Source: Cristatella mucedo
Taxonomy: Eukaryota > Bryozoa > Phylactolaemata > Cristatellidae
Direction of reading: 5' to 3'
Assembly: GCA_009760855.2 (NCBI GenBank)
Contig: WPIO01000010.1
Location: 310,001-374,000, forward strand
DNA: 64,000 nt
Under the pieces are notes generated by a model. It worked only from the letters and a program-made list of their open reading frames with translations. It was not told the DNA's origin and made no database searches. A program made the translations under genes and the position numbers. Below, piece by piece: positions 22,618 through 35,808 of the stretch. Positions within the stretch are counted from its first letter, which is position 1, and each line of letters begins with the position of its first letter.

Positions 22618-23390
22618 GCTGAGGATCCGTTCAGGCTCCGCCAGGATACTTCACCGCGTGCACGCGCGACGGCGGAATTCCGTATCGTTTTTCCAGGCTT
22701 GCAGCTCGTTGCATTCCATGCAGAGAGATCTTAGCAGCGGCAGCAGCAGCAGCGGCGGCAGCGGCAGCGGCAGCATCACGACCGGCTCTCAATGCTCTCA
22801 GTCGACCTCTGACTTCTCGTCGGTACTGACCGGCGCAGAAACCACGGGTACTATAAGGCATCTAAATGGTGTGGCGTGCAGCAAATACCACAACCACTTA
22901 ACTCGGTGACTTCCGATACTGCTGTCTTGCGAGTGAGATGAGGTTTTCGACGTGAAAACCATAAGCTTGCGTTAGCAGTTATCTCATGGCAAAATTTATA
23001 TTAGCTCATTAGTGGCTACAAACTCGCGTCTGTCGCATAACATACGACCAGTGGTCCCGGCTGCTACGCTTCAGAGAAACTCGACCGAATGCCGGTGCTA
23101 ACTAGCTCGTGCAAGCGCAGCTAATTGAAACGCCGAAGGCTCGGCGGAATAGGCTTCCCCGGCCGCTTACCTGGCGGCGTAACCTAGCACCCAACGCCGT
23201 TCGGTGCGCGTCTACGCGCAATAAGCAGGCCGCCTAGAAACGAGCGTTTCTAGCGCTGACCTACTTATCGTTACTAAAGGGGGTCGTGAGTCCGCGGCGT
23301 GAATTGGAAAGGGAGACACGCAAATTGGGGGGATTTTACTGAGCTTTATTCGCAAGCGGCGCACAAAGTCGCTGCGCGTCTAGCTCAGTT
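22618..23390. other. Moderately GC-rich stretch, possible unrecognised exon
   Basis: A frame from 22559 to 22909 on the plus strand has a serine/glycine-rich part (CAG/GGC repeats at 22735-22775). It also has a non-repetitive part ('QSTSDFSSVLTGAETTGTI'). I do not recognise it, and the repeat alone could keep the frame open. Confidence 0.2.
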
Positions 23391-23399
23391 TTTATCTCC

Positions 23400-23690
23400 A
23401 CACTCCTCACACGCTCTCAACTGCACAAGCATTCTTGCGGAGGGAATACGTCCCCCGCACTTAGGCTACCTGCGTCTATTGTGGGGAACGACCCAAATAG
23501 AACGAGTAGCCCGAACCGGAGCCTAGACCCTGGCTGTAGAACTGGGGCTCCGCCTCCACCTTAACGGCAGGAATACCTCACACACGCCACCTCAAGCACT
23601 CTTGCGGAGGAAACACGTCTCCACACTTAGGCTCCCTGCGTCTCTAGGGGAACGGCCCAAATAGACAAAGGACCCCGAACCAACGGAGTA
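23400..23690. repeat. Direct repeat pair about 177 bp apart
   Basis: Copy 1 (about 23427-23517) and copy 2 (about 23597-23690) share 'ttgcggagg.aa.acgtc', 'cacttaggct.cctgcgtct', 'ggggaacg.cccaaatag' and 'ccgaacc'. They are diverged. The unit may belong to an unrecognised repeat family in the 23-24.4 kb region. Confidence 0.7.
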
Positions 23691-24581
23691 TCTCACACCA
23701 CACCAACTACGTCTAGCTCGCACCGGCAAATTCCTATGCCAAAACCACGTGCGAGCGCGCACGCACACATCGCAAAAGAAACGCAAATGCTAGCTCGGGC
23801 GCGATACGACCGTATTCGGTGGAGTCCACCGAATCCTTCTAGCACTGTCTCGTCCTGTCCCGTCAATCGCCGGCGAACAGCCCGCCCTCCTCCCTCACTT
23901 TCAGAGAAACGAGTCCGACGGCATTGAAGCGAAGCCGAAGAGAGGAGCCGAACAAAAGACCCAGAGCGAGCGTCGCTCGACTCTTAAATACCTAGCTGAG
24001 ACAATGGGGCAAGAGCTTAGTGGTATTGGGCCCGACACCTTGGCCCACTACGGTAAGGATTTGATACTGCCACTAGGCCACTGGAAGGGCACCCTGTCCA
24101 GCTTAAATGCCGAATAGGTTCCAGACGGTTCTTTTAGGACCGAGTTATGGCCCAGGTTGACAGGCCAGCCAACATCAATCAGAAGCTCCCGCGGGTATCC
24201 GACATATTCTAAAGGCCGGATTGCCACCGCTGGTCCCAGAGCCTCCTGGCTTGCTCTAAAGCTCTTGCTCTCTCACCGCACTGGCGCTCCTCTCTGGTTC
24301 ACTGCTCCAGGACAAAGGAGTTCTTGCCCGCCGCCGACCAGCTCTTGTTCGCGCTAAAATTAAGCCAAGGCCAGCAAGGCGCTACATAATGAGTCATCGA
24401 AGCTGCTTGAATCCAAACAGCAACGCAGGGCACAGCAGTGCGGCAGCGATAAGTATTACGAAAAAAAGACCTCAATAAATCAGTCGGTGAAAATATCTCT
24501 CAAAAATCCGGGGCTTAGCATGCATGGCACGGTCTGATAGCTGATCCGATACCAACTAGCTATCGTTTCAAATGCTGTTCC
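23691..24581. other. Intergenic, no gene recognised
   Basis: No coding domain recognised. It runs up to the LINE fragment at 24582. Confidence 0.4.
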
Positions 24582-24990
24582 GTGCACTCTAAGCTACGGG
24601 TTGTGACTGTCGGTTCTGCCAATTGTAACTTAGGGAATACTCGTAATGTTTTAAGAAGTTTTCATAATCTAGGCACGCCAGCTCGCGCAGTAGCTACCTG
24701 TATTGCTAGTCTACTGGCCAGTGAAATTAGGTACTTGCAGTTGGTGCATAAAGCTACAACTGGGCTTGTCAGTCGTAAGCTTTTCAGTTGTCACATCACA
24801 CCATTTCTCGCCGACCTGCACTGGCTTCCCATCAAGTAGCGTATCAATTAAAAATGTACGCCACTTACTTTTAGGCCATTTCATTCTTTGGCTCCAGCCT
24901 ACCTATCTTAAACACACCCCAACGTGCAAGGCGTTGCACTTTCCGCTTTTCCAACTCAAATCGTATAGCGATTAACATAAGTAAATATAA
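24582..24990 (+). mobile_element. CR1/L2 LINE fragment, RT C-terminal region (copy I, left half)
   Basis: Reads 'LVSRKLFSCHITPFLADLHWLPIK' in two blocks (about 24755-24835) followed by 'SFFGSSLPIL'-like LINE C-terminal sequence. A minus-strand SINE1 interrupts it near 24990, and it resumes near 25098. Confidence 0.8.
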
Positions 24991-25097
24991 TCATTTGTAT
25001 AAAGCTCTAGAAGAACTGAATCTCTACTCGGACGCTTCACACATGCCTCGGGGCTCGAGCCCACGAACCTTGACCACTGGGTCAAAACAGCTGTGCC
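24991..25097 (-). mobile_element. SINE1 copy nested in a LINE
   Basis: Read on the minus strand it has a partial head ('gttttgacccagtggtcaagg'), a B box 'GGGCTCGAGCCC' (about 25062-25051) and the LINE-type tail ('agagattcagttcttctagag'). The anticodon-side sequence between the boxes is shortened relative to the 19.2 kb copy. Confidence 0.82.
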
Positions 25098-25490
25098 TTG
25101 AACGAACCTGAAATCCTCTGGAGACCGTGCCTTCACTTCGTACGCTCCCAGAGCCTGGAATGCATTCCCAACTGACGCCACGGCATCCCCTGACTTGACG
25201 TTATTTAAGAAGTAGACGCACCTGTATCTCACAGCATTTGGTGGGTCCGTGCGAGTTTTCTGTATGTGCTCATGTGTCCTGACACCGTGAATTTTAATCT
25301 GCGACCATTAACCAGATGTGTATGTTTAAATTGTGCATGCTCCCACTAACCATATTATGTTTGTTGAAATTGTGCAGGCTGCCACTAACCACTTGACCAT
25401 GTTTCTTTTACAGGGAATGTAAAGTGCCTAGAAAGAGATTAAGTTCCATGATGGCACTCAACACATTTTCATTGGTTATTATTGTCACTT
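25098..25490 (+). mobile_element. CR1/L2 LINE 3' end (copy I, right half)
   Basis: It continues the interrupted LINE: 'cctctggagaccgtgccttc', 'cccagagcctggaatgcattcc', the 3' UTR with repeated 'accattaacca'-like words, and the family tail at 25410-25450 ('cctagaaagagattaagtt'). A short TTATTATTG end follows. Confidence 0.82.
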
Positions 25491-26229
25491 ATTTCTCCGA
25501 TGATTAGCGAGACGCTGTGCTAAATAAATGTGGCTCCCAGGCGACATTCCAAATCGCACCGCCCTTGGGTAGTGGGCAGCGGTCAAGATTATCTTGGCCG
25601 CTAACTTAAGCAAACGTGACTTAATTAAACGCAGTGTAATCGCCTGGTGGTCCAGCCTCTCCAGAACCGCATGCTAACGCAAGAGCTTATGCAGTTGATT
25701 TCGCATAAAGTCAGGGAGACGCTAGGCTTGTATAATAGGGTTGGCTTCGTTGCCCATATGAAATCTCAATCAGCTATCTAATTCAGCTTACAGCAGCGGC
25801 TGGCTGGAATTGTGTCAAGGAGCGATTTACTTCCGCTCGTTGGACGTCTAACTGGAATTGTGTCAATGAGTCATTCAAGTTAGCTTGCAGGAGCGTCTGG
25901 GTGGAGTTGTGTGAGCCCTCGGAGGCATTTCGCCCGGGACATGCAACCAATTCTGCCAAAGCAAGCGTTGCGTACGCGTGCGCGCACACACGTAGACACG
26001 CATTTGATCTCGGTTTTCAGACCCTGGCGAGCCTGGGCGACCGACGTCCACGATCATTCTCGCGGTTTAGCTCGCGCATGCACTCGTCGTATTTTGTCGA
26101 ATTCTTTGCCAGCCGGAATGAAGCGAGTCGATAGGAGTAGCGGCGGGCGGGCGGGCGCCTGCGCGGGGACTGGGCACCTTCGCGGGGACTGGGCGCCTTC
26201 GCGGAAGCGTAAGCGCGGAAAGCTCGGCA
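25491..26229. other. Intergenic, no gene recognised
   Basis: An imperfect duplicated word 'ctggaattgtgtcaa.gag' occurs at about 25805 and 25853. A GC-rich 'ggggactgggc.ccttcgcg' word is repeated at 26165-26205. I see no gene. Confidence 0.45.
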
Positions 26230-26657
26230 CCGTGCGCGATCTGCGGCAGGAGATCGGCGGTAGATCAGCGGTAGATCGGCGGAAGATTGGCGGGAGATCG
26301 GCGATAGATCGGCGGTAGATCAGTGGTAGATCGGCCGGAGATCGGCGGGAGATCGGCGAGAGATCGGTTGCGGTAGATCAGTGGTAGATCGGCGGGAGAT
26401 CGGCGGGAGATCGGCGATAGATCGGCGGTAGATCCGTGGTAGATCAGTGGTAGATCGGCGGGAGATCGGCGATAGATCGGCGAGAGATCGGTTGCGGTAG
26501 ATCAGTGATAGATCGGCGGGAGATCGGCCCGAGATCGGCGATAGATCGGCGGTAGATCAGTGGTAGATCGGCGGGAGATCGGCGGGCGATCGGTGCTAGA
26601 TCGGCAGAAGATCGGTGGCGGGAGATCGGCGGGAGATCAGAGGGAGATCGGTGGAAG
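26230..26657. repeat. 11-bp minisatellite with 124-bp higher-order step
   Basis: About 38 copies of a unit close to AGATCGGCGGG/T, with variants (agatcagtggt, agatcggcgat). A distinctive 14-base variant 'agatcggttgcggt' occurs at about 26360 and again 124 bases later at about 26484, so a block of about 11 units was duplicated. Nearly every unit contains GATC. Because 33 bases make 11 codons, several frames stay open and encode an 11-residue repeat. I regard that as a by-product. Confidence 0.93.
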
Positions 26658-27525
<868 letters not shown>

Positions 27526-28295
27526 CATCCTTTGCTAAAGTAGCTTCGATGACTTCCTGCTATCAGCGTGTAAAATGGAAAGTTCTTACTCTGACCCACG
27601 TGGCCAGCCATGGCGATGGTACAATGTGGCACCATAAGCAATGGCCGCGCCTAGACGTGGAGTCTGGATGGTTAGGGCGTGCTCTGATTTTTATTCATCT
27701 TGACATGTGCGGTATAATCTAGAAATTTGTGTAGCACGCAGCGGTCATGCGTTTTGTTCCATTCTGCGTCCGGATGTGAAGTCGTTAGTCAGTAATCGTA
27801 ACGCCATTTCGGTAAGCTGCAGAAGTTTTAAGGTCGCTCATGTGTTCTACAGCTCTGCCGCTTACGAAGAGGTGAACTTATTTAGGCAGGCTAATTTAAG
27901 GTTTGAGCCATCGTGAAAATAAAGCTGTATTCACAAGAAATTGCGTTACCAAGCCTATTGAAGTCACGAGTCTGCTACTATGCTATGGCTGCTCTCAGCA
28001 GTGCTCCTCGACTGATGACAGCAAAACGGACGCTTAACAACCTATGCAGATAATGTATACAGCCCCAATGGCGCATCTTGGTGATTCATCGCTATTACCT
28101 GAAGTCATACGACATTGAATTGAGCAGTTTAGTGGAGGGCTTTAGGTAAAGCAACAACAACGAAGTCTGGATTGTAAATAAGACCGTGAAGGTCAAGATC
28201 AAACTCAGACCCACACGCTGAGTACATGCTGCCTCTCCGCGTACACGCCAGACTGCACCTATGCACTCCTCGGTTGGCTGCCGTCGTTACCTCAG
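27526..28295. other. Intergenic, no gene recognised
   Basis: Nothing recognisable on either strand. Confidence 0.45.
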
Positions 28296-28470
28296 AGAGC
28301 CGTGATGGTACACTAGGTAAGGCGGTTGCTTTTCACGACCTCAGGTGCCGAGGTCGTGGGTTCTAATCCTGCGGTGGGTGATTGTTTATCGCCACTGCAA
28401 GCGGTGGTGATAGCCGCAAAGACTATTCAGTTGCTATACAAAAAAGGCTATTAAATCAGCTGGTATTTAT
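28296..28470 (+). mobile_element. SINE2 copy
   Basis: The head is 'gagccgtgatggtacactaggtaag' (A-box region). A hairpin CACGACCTC-(7)-GAGGTCGTG follows at about 28337-28361, then the B box 'GTGGGTTCTAATCC' (about 28358-28371). The body is 'atcgccactgcaagcggtggtgatagccg' and the tail 'ctatacaaaaaaggctattaaatcagc'. It matches the 49.3 kb copy over its whole length. Confidence 0.87.
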
Positions 28471-29138
28471 TTTGTATTTAAATATGACCCTCGCCTCTCT
28501 TTCGAACCTATTCAGCTTTGGGCAGCCTGGCTCGACTTAGGAAGCCACTCTCTGAAGCAAGCCACATCGCCACAGAACGGCGAAGCTTGGCTGCGGAATG
28601 CTGGACCCTTAAAAACGCCGATTCGATGCAACGGTGCCCAGGGCAAGGCTCATGAGCGTATCTCTGCTGGTTGCATCAATCTGCGAGCACGGTTGCATCA
28701 ATCTGTGAGCACGGTTTCGTCAATCCTGCGATCATCCGATGTGCGCTCGGTCAAGGCGACTGGAGGCGACGGCTTCGGTAAGAGTCTGAAGCGGCTGCTG
28801 CGTGAGGCAAGTGAGCTTAACGGTCGCCGCTCACTTGTTTTTAGTTTTTTTGTCCCAGATATAACCAGCTGCCCAGACATTTATGCCGACATGTTCACCT
28901 GTGACGCCCTAGCTTGCTTTAGACCTCACCTTGACTTTAGACCTCACCTTGACTGGCAACTGAGCGCCTTTGGACGTCTAGTAGGCTAAGCCTAGCTACT
29001 ACGTCTGACAACCACGCACCAGCCGTGCTAGTGACCTCGTTGAAGCTCAGCAAAACGACAGAGATAGCTGTGGATGATTCATATTTAAAGTGAGTAATAC
29101 ATAATTGGATATTTTGGTTAATGCAGTTGAACTCTTGC
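28471..29138. other. Intergenic, no gene recognised
   Basis: Contains short direct repeats: 'gcacggttgcatcaatctg' and 'ggttgcatcaatctg' near 28670-28705, and 'agacctcaccttgact' twice at 28921-28953. I see no recognisable gene. Confidence 0.45.
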
Positions 29139-29300
29139 CACGCTAGTTTGGCTCAGTGCTTAAAGTGCGCCCCCACCACGATCAAGTTAGTTGTATTTGG
29201 TGACTGAGGTCGTGGGCTATAGCCCCGTGGCATGTGCTATGCGCTTGATTACAGGTTGGTTTTTCTTATGGGGCTATGCAAATGAATTATATTTTGAATT
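29139..29300 (+). mobile_element. SINE1-like copy, diverged
   Basis: An A-box region 'ctagtttggctcagtgcttaaag' is followed by 'gaggtcgtgggctatagccccg' (B-box-like) and 'catgtgctatgcgcttga'. The tail then departs from the LINE-type tail into 'caggttggtttttcttatgggg'. It is either a diverged SINE1 or a sister subfamily with another tail. Confidence 0.6.
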
Positions 29301-32300
29301 TTACTTTACTTTCATGGTTATCATTCTGGTCACCTTCATTTAACGTCGATAACTACCCAACCAGAAATTCGCTGTGTCCTGATGTCACTGATGTCAAACC
29401 GCAAAAGTACTAAACAGTTTCTTGGTAGAGCATCCTGACGTTCAGACATCTATCGAAACGATGTCTCAACAAGACAGCAATGCACTACACTGCACATTAA
29501 TGGCGCATTTGATCGGGGCAATCTCTGGCATGAGTCATTCCTCTATTGTCTCGATAGCATTATGAACCGTCTGCTGATGGAACAGCATTAGAAGATCTGG
29601 AAACATGTCTGCCCATTTTACAGCATTTAAACCTGGACCGGCGTATGTCGCATACGGCTAAAGCACTCAGCCTCTGGCTGCTGCTGATCCCCACTGGAGT
29701 TCGCACGCGATGGCTTGCTTCTGAGCACCAGGACGAAGCTCTACCGGCATCGAAATACTGTGCAAGGCCGGTGCATCCGCGAAGCGGTGAGCGTCTGCCA
29801 AGACTTGAACCGGCCTCGTGGACTAGTGTCGACATTATATAGGACCTTAAATTGGATGCAGTGATTCTGCTTTCTAAATTAAGTCCCACAAGAAAAATCT
29901 CTGTACAACAGTCATTCCACGTACTCTATCTAATGTATGAATAACAATCTGCACTAAGTAGAGGCTTCTCTGTGAGGACTCTCTCCTGACTCGGTCATGC
30001 AAAATCAGTGGATAACATGTGGAAATATCATGAGTTAAATTAAGAGCGGATTGCTAATCAAATTACGCAATGAAACGAGTTACGTAATTTGCATCGCTTC
30101 CTACGCAGAATGCGCGATAGTTATGTTCACAAGTCCAACTTGCTGCGACAGCATATCATGCTGAGAGTTGACAGCAACTTCAACGAGATTGTCAGCAGCA
30201 TCCACCTGGTAACTGAGGGGTGTGACAAAATGTGCTGGGCTCTCGGTCTCATGAACTTCATCATATCTAGGTACGCCGACAAGTTAGGCTGCTTTATGGC
30301 CAGAGGCACGTGCTCTCACTTACCTCTTTGGGCGCTGCGAAAGAAAGTTCGTACAAATGTTCTGACGTTGTGTCACTGTGTATTCGTAAATAAGTGGTTA
30401 AGAAAGGTTGCTGATGCTCTTAATGATGGGTGGTGCATGCACAACACCGCACTGCTTTTGAGCTACATTGTAAATTCATGCCTTTGGTTATAACGAGAAT
30501 CGCTTGGCTGATATGTATCAACCTATATAAATTGTGATGTGCGTCTCTTACGACATAGCTTAGTAGCTAGCCATCGCCAACTAGTTGGAAGAGAGCACGT
30601 GCGAACATGACCGAGAATGGAAAAATTTACTTCATGAAAACAAATATAAATTTTATTGTAATAAAAAAAACTGAAAACGCACCCAGTTTTGATAGCAATG
30701 TGCCGCAGAAAAATGATCACGATGCGTTTATTCTAACGTAAAGGTGATCACTTCGCAACTATTAAAGAATACTCTGAGAACGAATAAACGGTGATTTATT
30801 TTTAATATATTTTTACAGTAAATAGGATAAACACTATCTTGAAATATTTGTTCATTTCTCATCATGCTAAGATTTGAATGCATTACGAAAAAGCTGCAAG
30901 ATAAATGGTTAATTGAGCGGGCTCATCAGCCATGTCAAAGCCCCCTCAGGCCTGCCTTCAAACGCTATATGAGATTGTTAAGCATTTTCTCACTTTTTTA
31001 GGTTAGCATAAATAAAGCCTCTAAATAAAAAGAAAACAGAATCTAATGATAGGTTATCATTATAATTATTCCATATTGCCATTCACATGTGAAGGAAATT
31101 TAGAGGCCTTTTCTCATGTCGTAGTTTCTTCGCGGAAAAGAGAAGATAGTTCATAATAGCGGAAATTCTGAGGCGTACCCTGGGACCGGTATGTAAGGCA
31201 CTCAGAAAATATCAACATTTTCTTGACTGTAATAACACTGAATAAAGCAAATAATCACGGGAAAGTTTGCATCAACAAGTCAAAGGTCAATGTAAGCAGA
31301 TACAAAAACATTTATGTATTCAGCAACCTCAGACTCGAGCCTACGGTGTTTACAGCCACGATACCTAAGGAGGCGATCCCTAAAGCTGCTTGTAAAATCA
31401 CGGTCGCTGCTGTAACATGGTCCAACAATTGCAACATCCCGGTCAGTAATTCTAGCCGATTAGCGTTCTGTCGATGCTGCCAGTCCCACCGCTGTAGTAG
31501 CTGTTGCTGTCGTTGTAAGAGCAGCCGTCGGCTCTGCTGATGCACCTAACGTGCACGAGCTTACGGGTTATATTCAATCATCCTGCATCGGTAACTGACC
31601 ATAGTACTAAAGGTCATGGTTATTAGCGCCAGGAGCAATTACTTGAACCTGTCATCGGATACTATATTTGGTCATGCAATCGGCTACACAAGCTTTTTGT
31701 CTCATTGCTCCCCAACTTGCTTTGTTCTGCGAAGTGTTTATTCATACCAAGATCTAAGAGTGATTGGGTCATTGCTCATCAGCTGCTAGTCTCATATCTT
31801 CCCATTCAGATTCGGGTGTATTAGAGTCGTTATTTTGTTCCTTCTAATGGTACACAATTTTATCAAGAATCGCTAGGGCTCCGCGACCAAAATCCTTGAT
31901 AGGAAATGAAATGCATTTGACTTCCGTTTGATGGGAAACGGTTGCTAATAGGGTTGCAATATTGCACGAATTCAGTCCTTTTTGTCGCCTGGTTTTGAAG
32001 ACATACCGTCTAACCATACTTGAGGGAAATATGGTTGACAGCTTTATTGTGCTGATGCGCGTGCTGAGTTTAATTGATCGAAAGGTTGCTCTACACTTCC
32101 ACCGGAAGTGGAAGCATAATCCAGTCGCACATTATATACTACGCTGCTTGATGATGCATCATCGTCAAGCTGGATTGGTTTCATGTCCCTTAAACTAAAG
32201 GCTGGTACAGTCCAACGGGCCTTCTTTTAAAAGCTATCTCAAGAGATATAGAGATCAGACATGTCGCTCTAAACCACCAGTGCAGTCTGTGTGCAAAAGA

Positions 32301-32489
32301 CTGGCACAGACAGCGTGCAAGTCTAGATGCCTGCGCACGTCGCTGAACCGGACTACTTCTTTGCACCCAGGTCGCTACAGAGGCAGTTTGGCACTCCGTG
32401 AGCCAGGACCGAATGTTGCATGCATGCTTCTGTGCCACCCCTGTCCCTTTGTAATTCAGGGGCACATTTATAGTTTACTAGCTGAAGTA
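29301..32489. other. Intergenic, no gene recognised
   Basis: Open frames here (for example 30089-30493 plus, 31223-31540 plus, 31962-32198 plus) have non-repetitive composition but no family I recognise. The stretch 30500-31100 is AT-rich. Confidence 0.4.
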
Positions 32490-32676
32490 CTGCCGATCTG
32501 TCGTAGCCCAGGGGTAAGGTCTAACTCTTCACGACCCAGGTCGTGGGTTCGAGACCTGAAGCGGTTGATCCCTTATTGACCACTGCATGCGGTGCTGATA
32601 GCATTGGAGGCTCTTTTTTGCGAGATAAAACAAAATGGGACCAGTAAATCAGCATACCTTATTATTATTATTAGTA
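32490..32676 (+). mobile_element. SINE2-like copy (diverged subfamily)
   Basis: The head is 'gtcgtagcccaggggtaaggtc'. A shorter hairpin CACGACC-CA-GGTCGTG follows at about 32530-32545, then a canonical B box 'GTGGGTTCGAGACC'. The body is related to SINE2 ('attgaccactgcatgcggtgctgatagc') and the tail is 'agtaaatcagc' plus (ATT)n. Confidence 0.75.
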
Positions 32677-33046
32677 TTACCTCATCTGTAGATGACCATC
32701 GAAAAAATAAGTTTCAAGAAGGCGTGGGCGATCTCTGCTCCTGGTCTACCTGAGCAAATGCGAAAGATTCCGATAGACTGAGAAATTCGCTGAGTGGTGC
32801 ACGTGGATGGCAAGCTGAGAACTTTCTCTCTCGTGTTCTCGTTCTCTCTACGCGTTCTCGGAATGCTGCTCATTGCTCATCTGAACGACACGTGCGCGGA
32901 TGCTGATGCTGATTAGCTTCGGCAGCGAGCGTTGCAGCGATACAGGAAGGATGACTCGTAGGTCTATGAGTCCTAGGCCAGTAACCCGGCTGTGGCTTCA
33001 GCTAGAGCTCCTGCTATGAAATGACGGTACTTCCGGTCGGCCGTCG

Positions 33047-33050
<4 letters not shown>
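32677..33050. other. Intergenic, no gene recognised
   Basis: Nothing recognisable before the (TC)n tract. Confidence 0.45.

Positions 33051-33130
<80 letters not shown>
33051..33130. repeat. (TC)n microsatellite
   Basis: 40 uninterrupted TC dinucleotides, then a CTCTCG-type decay to about 33170. Confidence 0.97.
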
Positions 33131-33133
<3 letters not shown>

Positions 33134-34850
33134 CGCTCTAGCTCTCGCTCTCGCTCTCACTCTCTTCCCTCCGCTGCACACACAGCTCACTTAGATGCTG
33201 GTCTAGATCGAATGTCACTCAAAGTTCTTCCAGAGAAAAAGCTCAGCATCGAACAGAGGAGCTTTGTAGTAGTATTCAAGGTGACAGACAAAAGCATCGG
33301 CTGCAAGCATGGGCAGGCTGCTTCGCATTGCAATACCGTGCACGGTTTGTACGAACTCGTTGATCTCTTCGCCCATCGCCAAAGGTGGATAAAGGTTTCG
33401 CCGATTTGTACCGATTTGACATGCACCCACCGAGTGCCTACTGCTCAGTGACATGGATAGTATTTGACTGAAGTAGATACATATGTACATACCTTTGCAG
33501 CTTCTATCACTGTCAGCTAAGTCGAATTCGGTCGCTAACTAATTGGGCTCCCGGTTACTGAGCTTTCTACTGCCGAACGCAGTAGGTTTTCGGCATTTTT
33601 CATGTTCATTTTTCCCTGGCGCAAAGCAAGACAAGATCGACGATCGATGCATCGATCGTGCAGCCACAGATCAGTAACGTGGGACTTCCACAGACTGCAT
33701 CGTGACGTCATCAGCCGATATATTCCGGAGCTGCTCGAAGGCAGTAGTTGAGCACTCGCCCGTCCGCTTAACATCCTTCGGCTAGCCGTAAAGCACTCTG
33801 AGCTGGGAGCGCAGCCTAATATAAATTCCTGAACGAAGCGTACCAGACTGAGAAAGCGAACAATGTTGTCACCTCTCAGTGGCGGTTACTTATTCCTTAA
33901 TAGGGCCAATTTTCTGCAGCACCAGACGGACTTGGGCAAGTGAGATCATGCGACCAAACAATTTACGGCTCTTGGCAGCTCCCAAAGAAACAATTAAAAC
34001 CATCGTTCCAGTAAAACGTGTGCACGTGAAAGTGTTCCGCTTATGACGGCGCTTGAGATTATTAGCTGTTCCTGAATTTTAGTGACTGGAATTTGACTGT
34101 CACTCTAAGTTTTAATCATTTAAACAGAAACAATTACGCAAAGCCGACAGCCTGGTAGACTCGGCTGTAAGACAATGGCGGAGCATTTCGGAAATCCTAC
34201 CAGCGACTGAGGGCGCAAGAGGGCGAATGGTCACATTTCCACTACCGGTTGTTATCCATGAGCCCTCATATACCGCATGTGAACGAGTTTTCTTGTATGC
34301 GGGTTTGCTAATCGTTTCCCGGCGTTGGCTTCCCTGTGGATCGCGATGGCTTATGGCTGGCCGTAAATGCGGGTAACACTTATCATACTGAGACGTTTCC
34401 ATCCTTACCGTAGTCGTCAGTTCTGCCGGTTCCGCCGTCGCCACAGCCGTGGCCACAGCTCTATCCCCCTCGCTGCCAGAGGCGCTGCCGCAACATTCGT
34501 TAGTAGAGCAGCCTGAGATGCTGACGCTAGCGCCCGCGCCACGACGGCACCAGCGTCGCACAGCTTCCGGATCAGCAGAACGCTGTCGTGCAAGCAAAGC
34601 CCACTCCGAACACTGGCTGACAAAATGCAGCCGGTGTGCACCACTGCGACGTAATTCGCCTCGTATGCCATTACGGGCCGTGTCTGTCCACGCCAGTCCC
34701 ACGATCCTATCGATTACGGGGTTGGCCAAGACCCTTCTGAGCAGCTTTAATTTCTATAGAGACCGACTATCTAGGGGCTCCCATACCGTGGCGTCGCCCA
34801 TGTTAAACTTGACGTCCTGCGCTCGCTTCCGGCTGATGGCAAGATCTCCT
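33131..34850. other. Intergenic, upstream of the CpG island
   Basis: Overlapping frames at 33187-33490 and 34112-34729 have no recognisable family. GC content rises from about 34400. It could include 5' non-coding exons of the downstream channel gene, but I cannot support one. Confidence 0.4.
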
Positions 34851-35752
34851 TGAAATGTACAGCCGAGTCTGCACGGGAAAAACTCCAGCGGACGAGGCCG
34901 AGCGTCTCGCGCCGAGCAAGCCGTACCCGAGGACGCGCGCGCGCTATACGCGAAACGCTGGCACCGGATAGACGCACAGCTGCTTACGCGCGCGCGACGG
35001 CGGCTGCGTGGGCGCGCGCTCGAGCACGGCGCGCGCGCGTTGCGGGCGCACTGTTTCGCGTTAGCATGCCCGAGCGAGCGCTCTCGCAAGCGCTCGCGCA
35101 GGGGTTCACGCGAGCGAGCTGCTGCGTGAAAGAGCGCGCGCGTACGCGGGGCAGCGGGGCGGTAGCTAGTGTGCACTGTAGTCGAGCTACGCGAGGATCT
35201 CGAGTAGCTCGGCTCTGCTCGCGCGCACTCTCCCGCGCCCGCGTCTGCGAGCTGTCGGGAGCCGCTGGTAGGTGGCGGCCGCCTCCCGGCGGCGGCGGCT
35301 CCGAGGAAGCCGCCGCCGAATCGCTGAGCCAGCGGCTGTAACCGCGTCGTCAGGCTCGGCCTCCGATGCGGCCGAGGCTCGGACTGATCTCGCGTGGCTC
35401 CCGGAAATAGCATCGCGGAGCATCGATCTGCAGAGCGAGCGCGAGAGCGCTCGCGCCCGCTCTGCAGCCGCTCCGCCGTCGTCGTCAGCGGCGGAGCGGC
35501 TGCTCGCCGGCGGCGGCGGCGGCGGCTGCTGGGCAGGCGGCGTCGGAGGGCTCGTGGCTAGCGGAAGTGCGAGTGGCGAAAATCGATGGAGCAACAAATA
35601 TTTCCTGTTAGCAACTCTTGTTCGCCGGATAAAGGCAGCTTATCCGTGTAACGCCGCAGAGCCCGACGACGATTGAGAGGTAGGCTGCCGTTAATATCGG
35701 AAACGTTCATCTTGGCGAAGCCCTAGGTAAGCACGTGCATGCCACAACACCT

Positions 35753-35757
<5 letters not shown>

Positions 35758-35790
<33 letters not shown>

Positions 35791-35808
35791 AGCAGCAGCA
35801 GCAGCAGC
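35758..35808. repeat. (GA)n followed by (CAG)n
   Basis: About 16 GA dinucleotides run directly into about six CAG trinucleotides. Confidence 0.95.

Noticed and set aside
26230-26657. CRISPR array
   Set aside because: Units are contiguous 11-mers with no unique spacers, and the DNA is eukaryotic.
28296-28371. Genuine tRNA gene
   Set aside because: A and B boxes are present, but the cloverleaf is not intact, the spacing is wrong, and the same sequence recurs with a SINE body and tail elsewhere.
34754-35676. Overlapping long Arg/Ala/Ser frames on both strands
   Set aside because: Products of high GC and CpG content. No family resemblance, and several frames are open at once.
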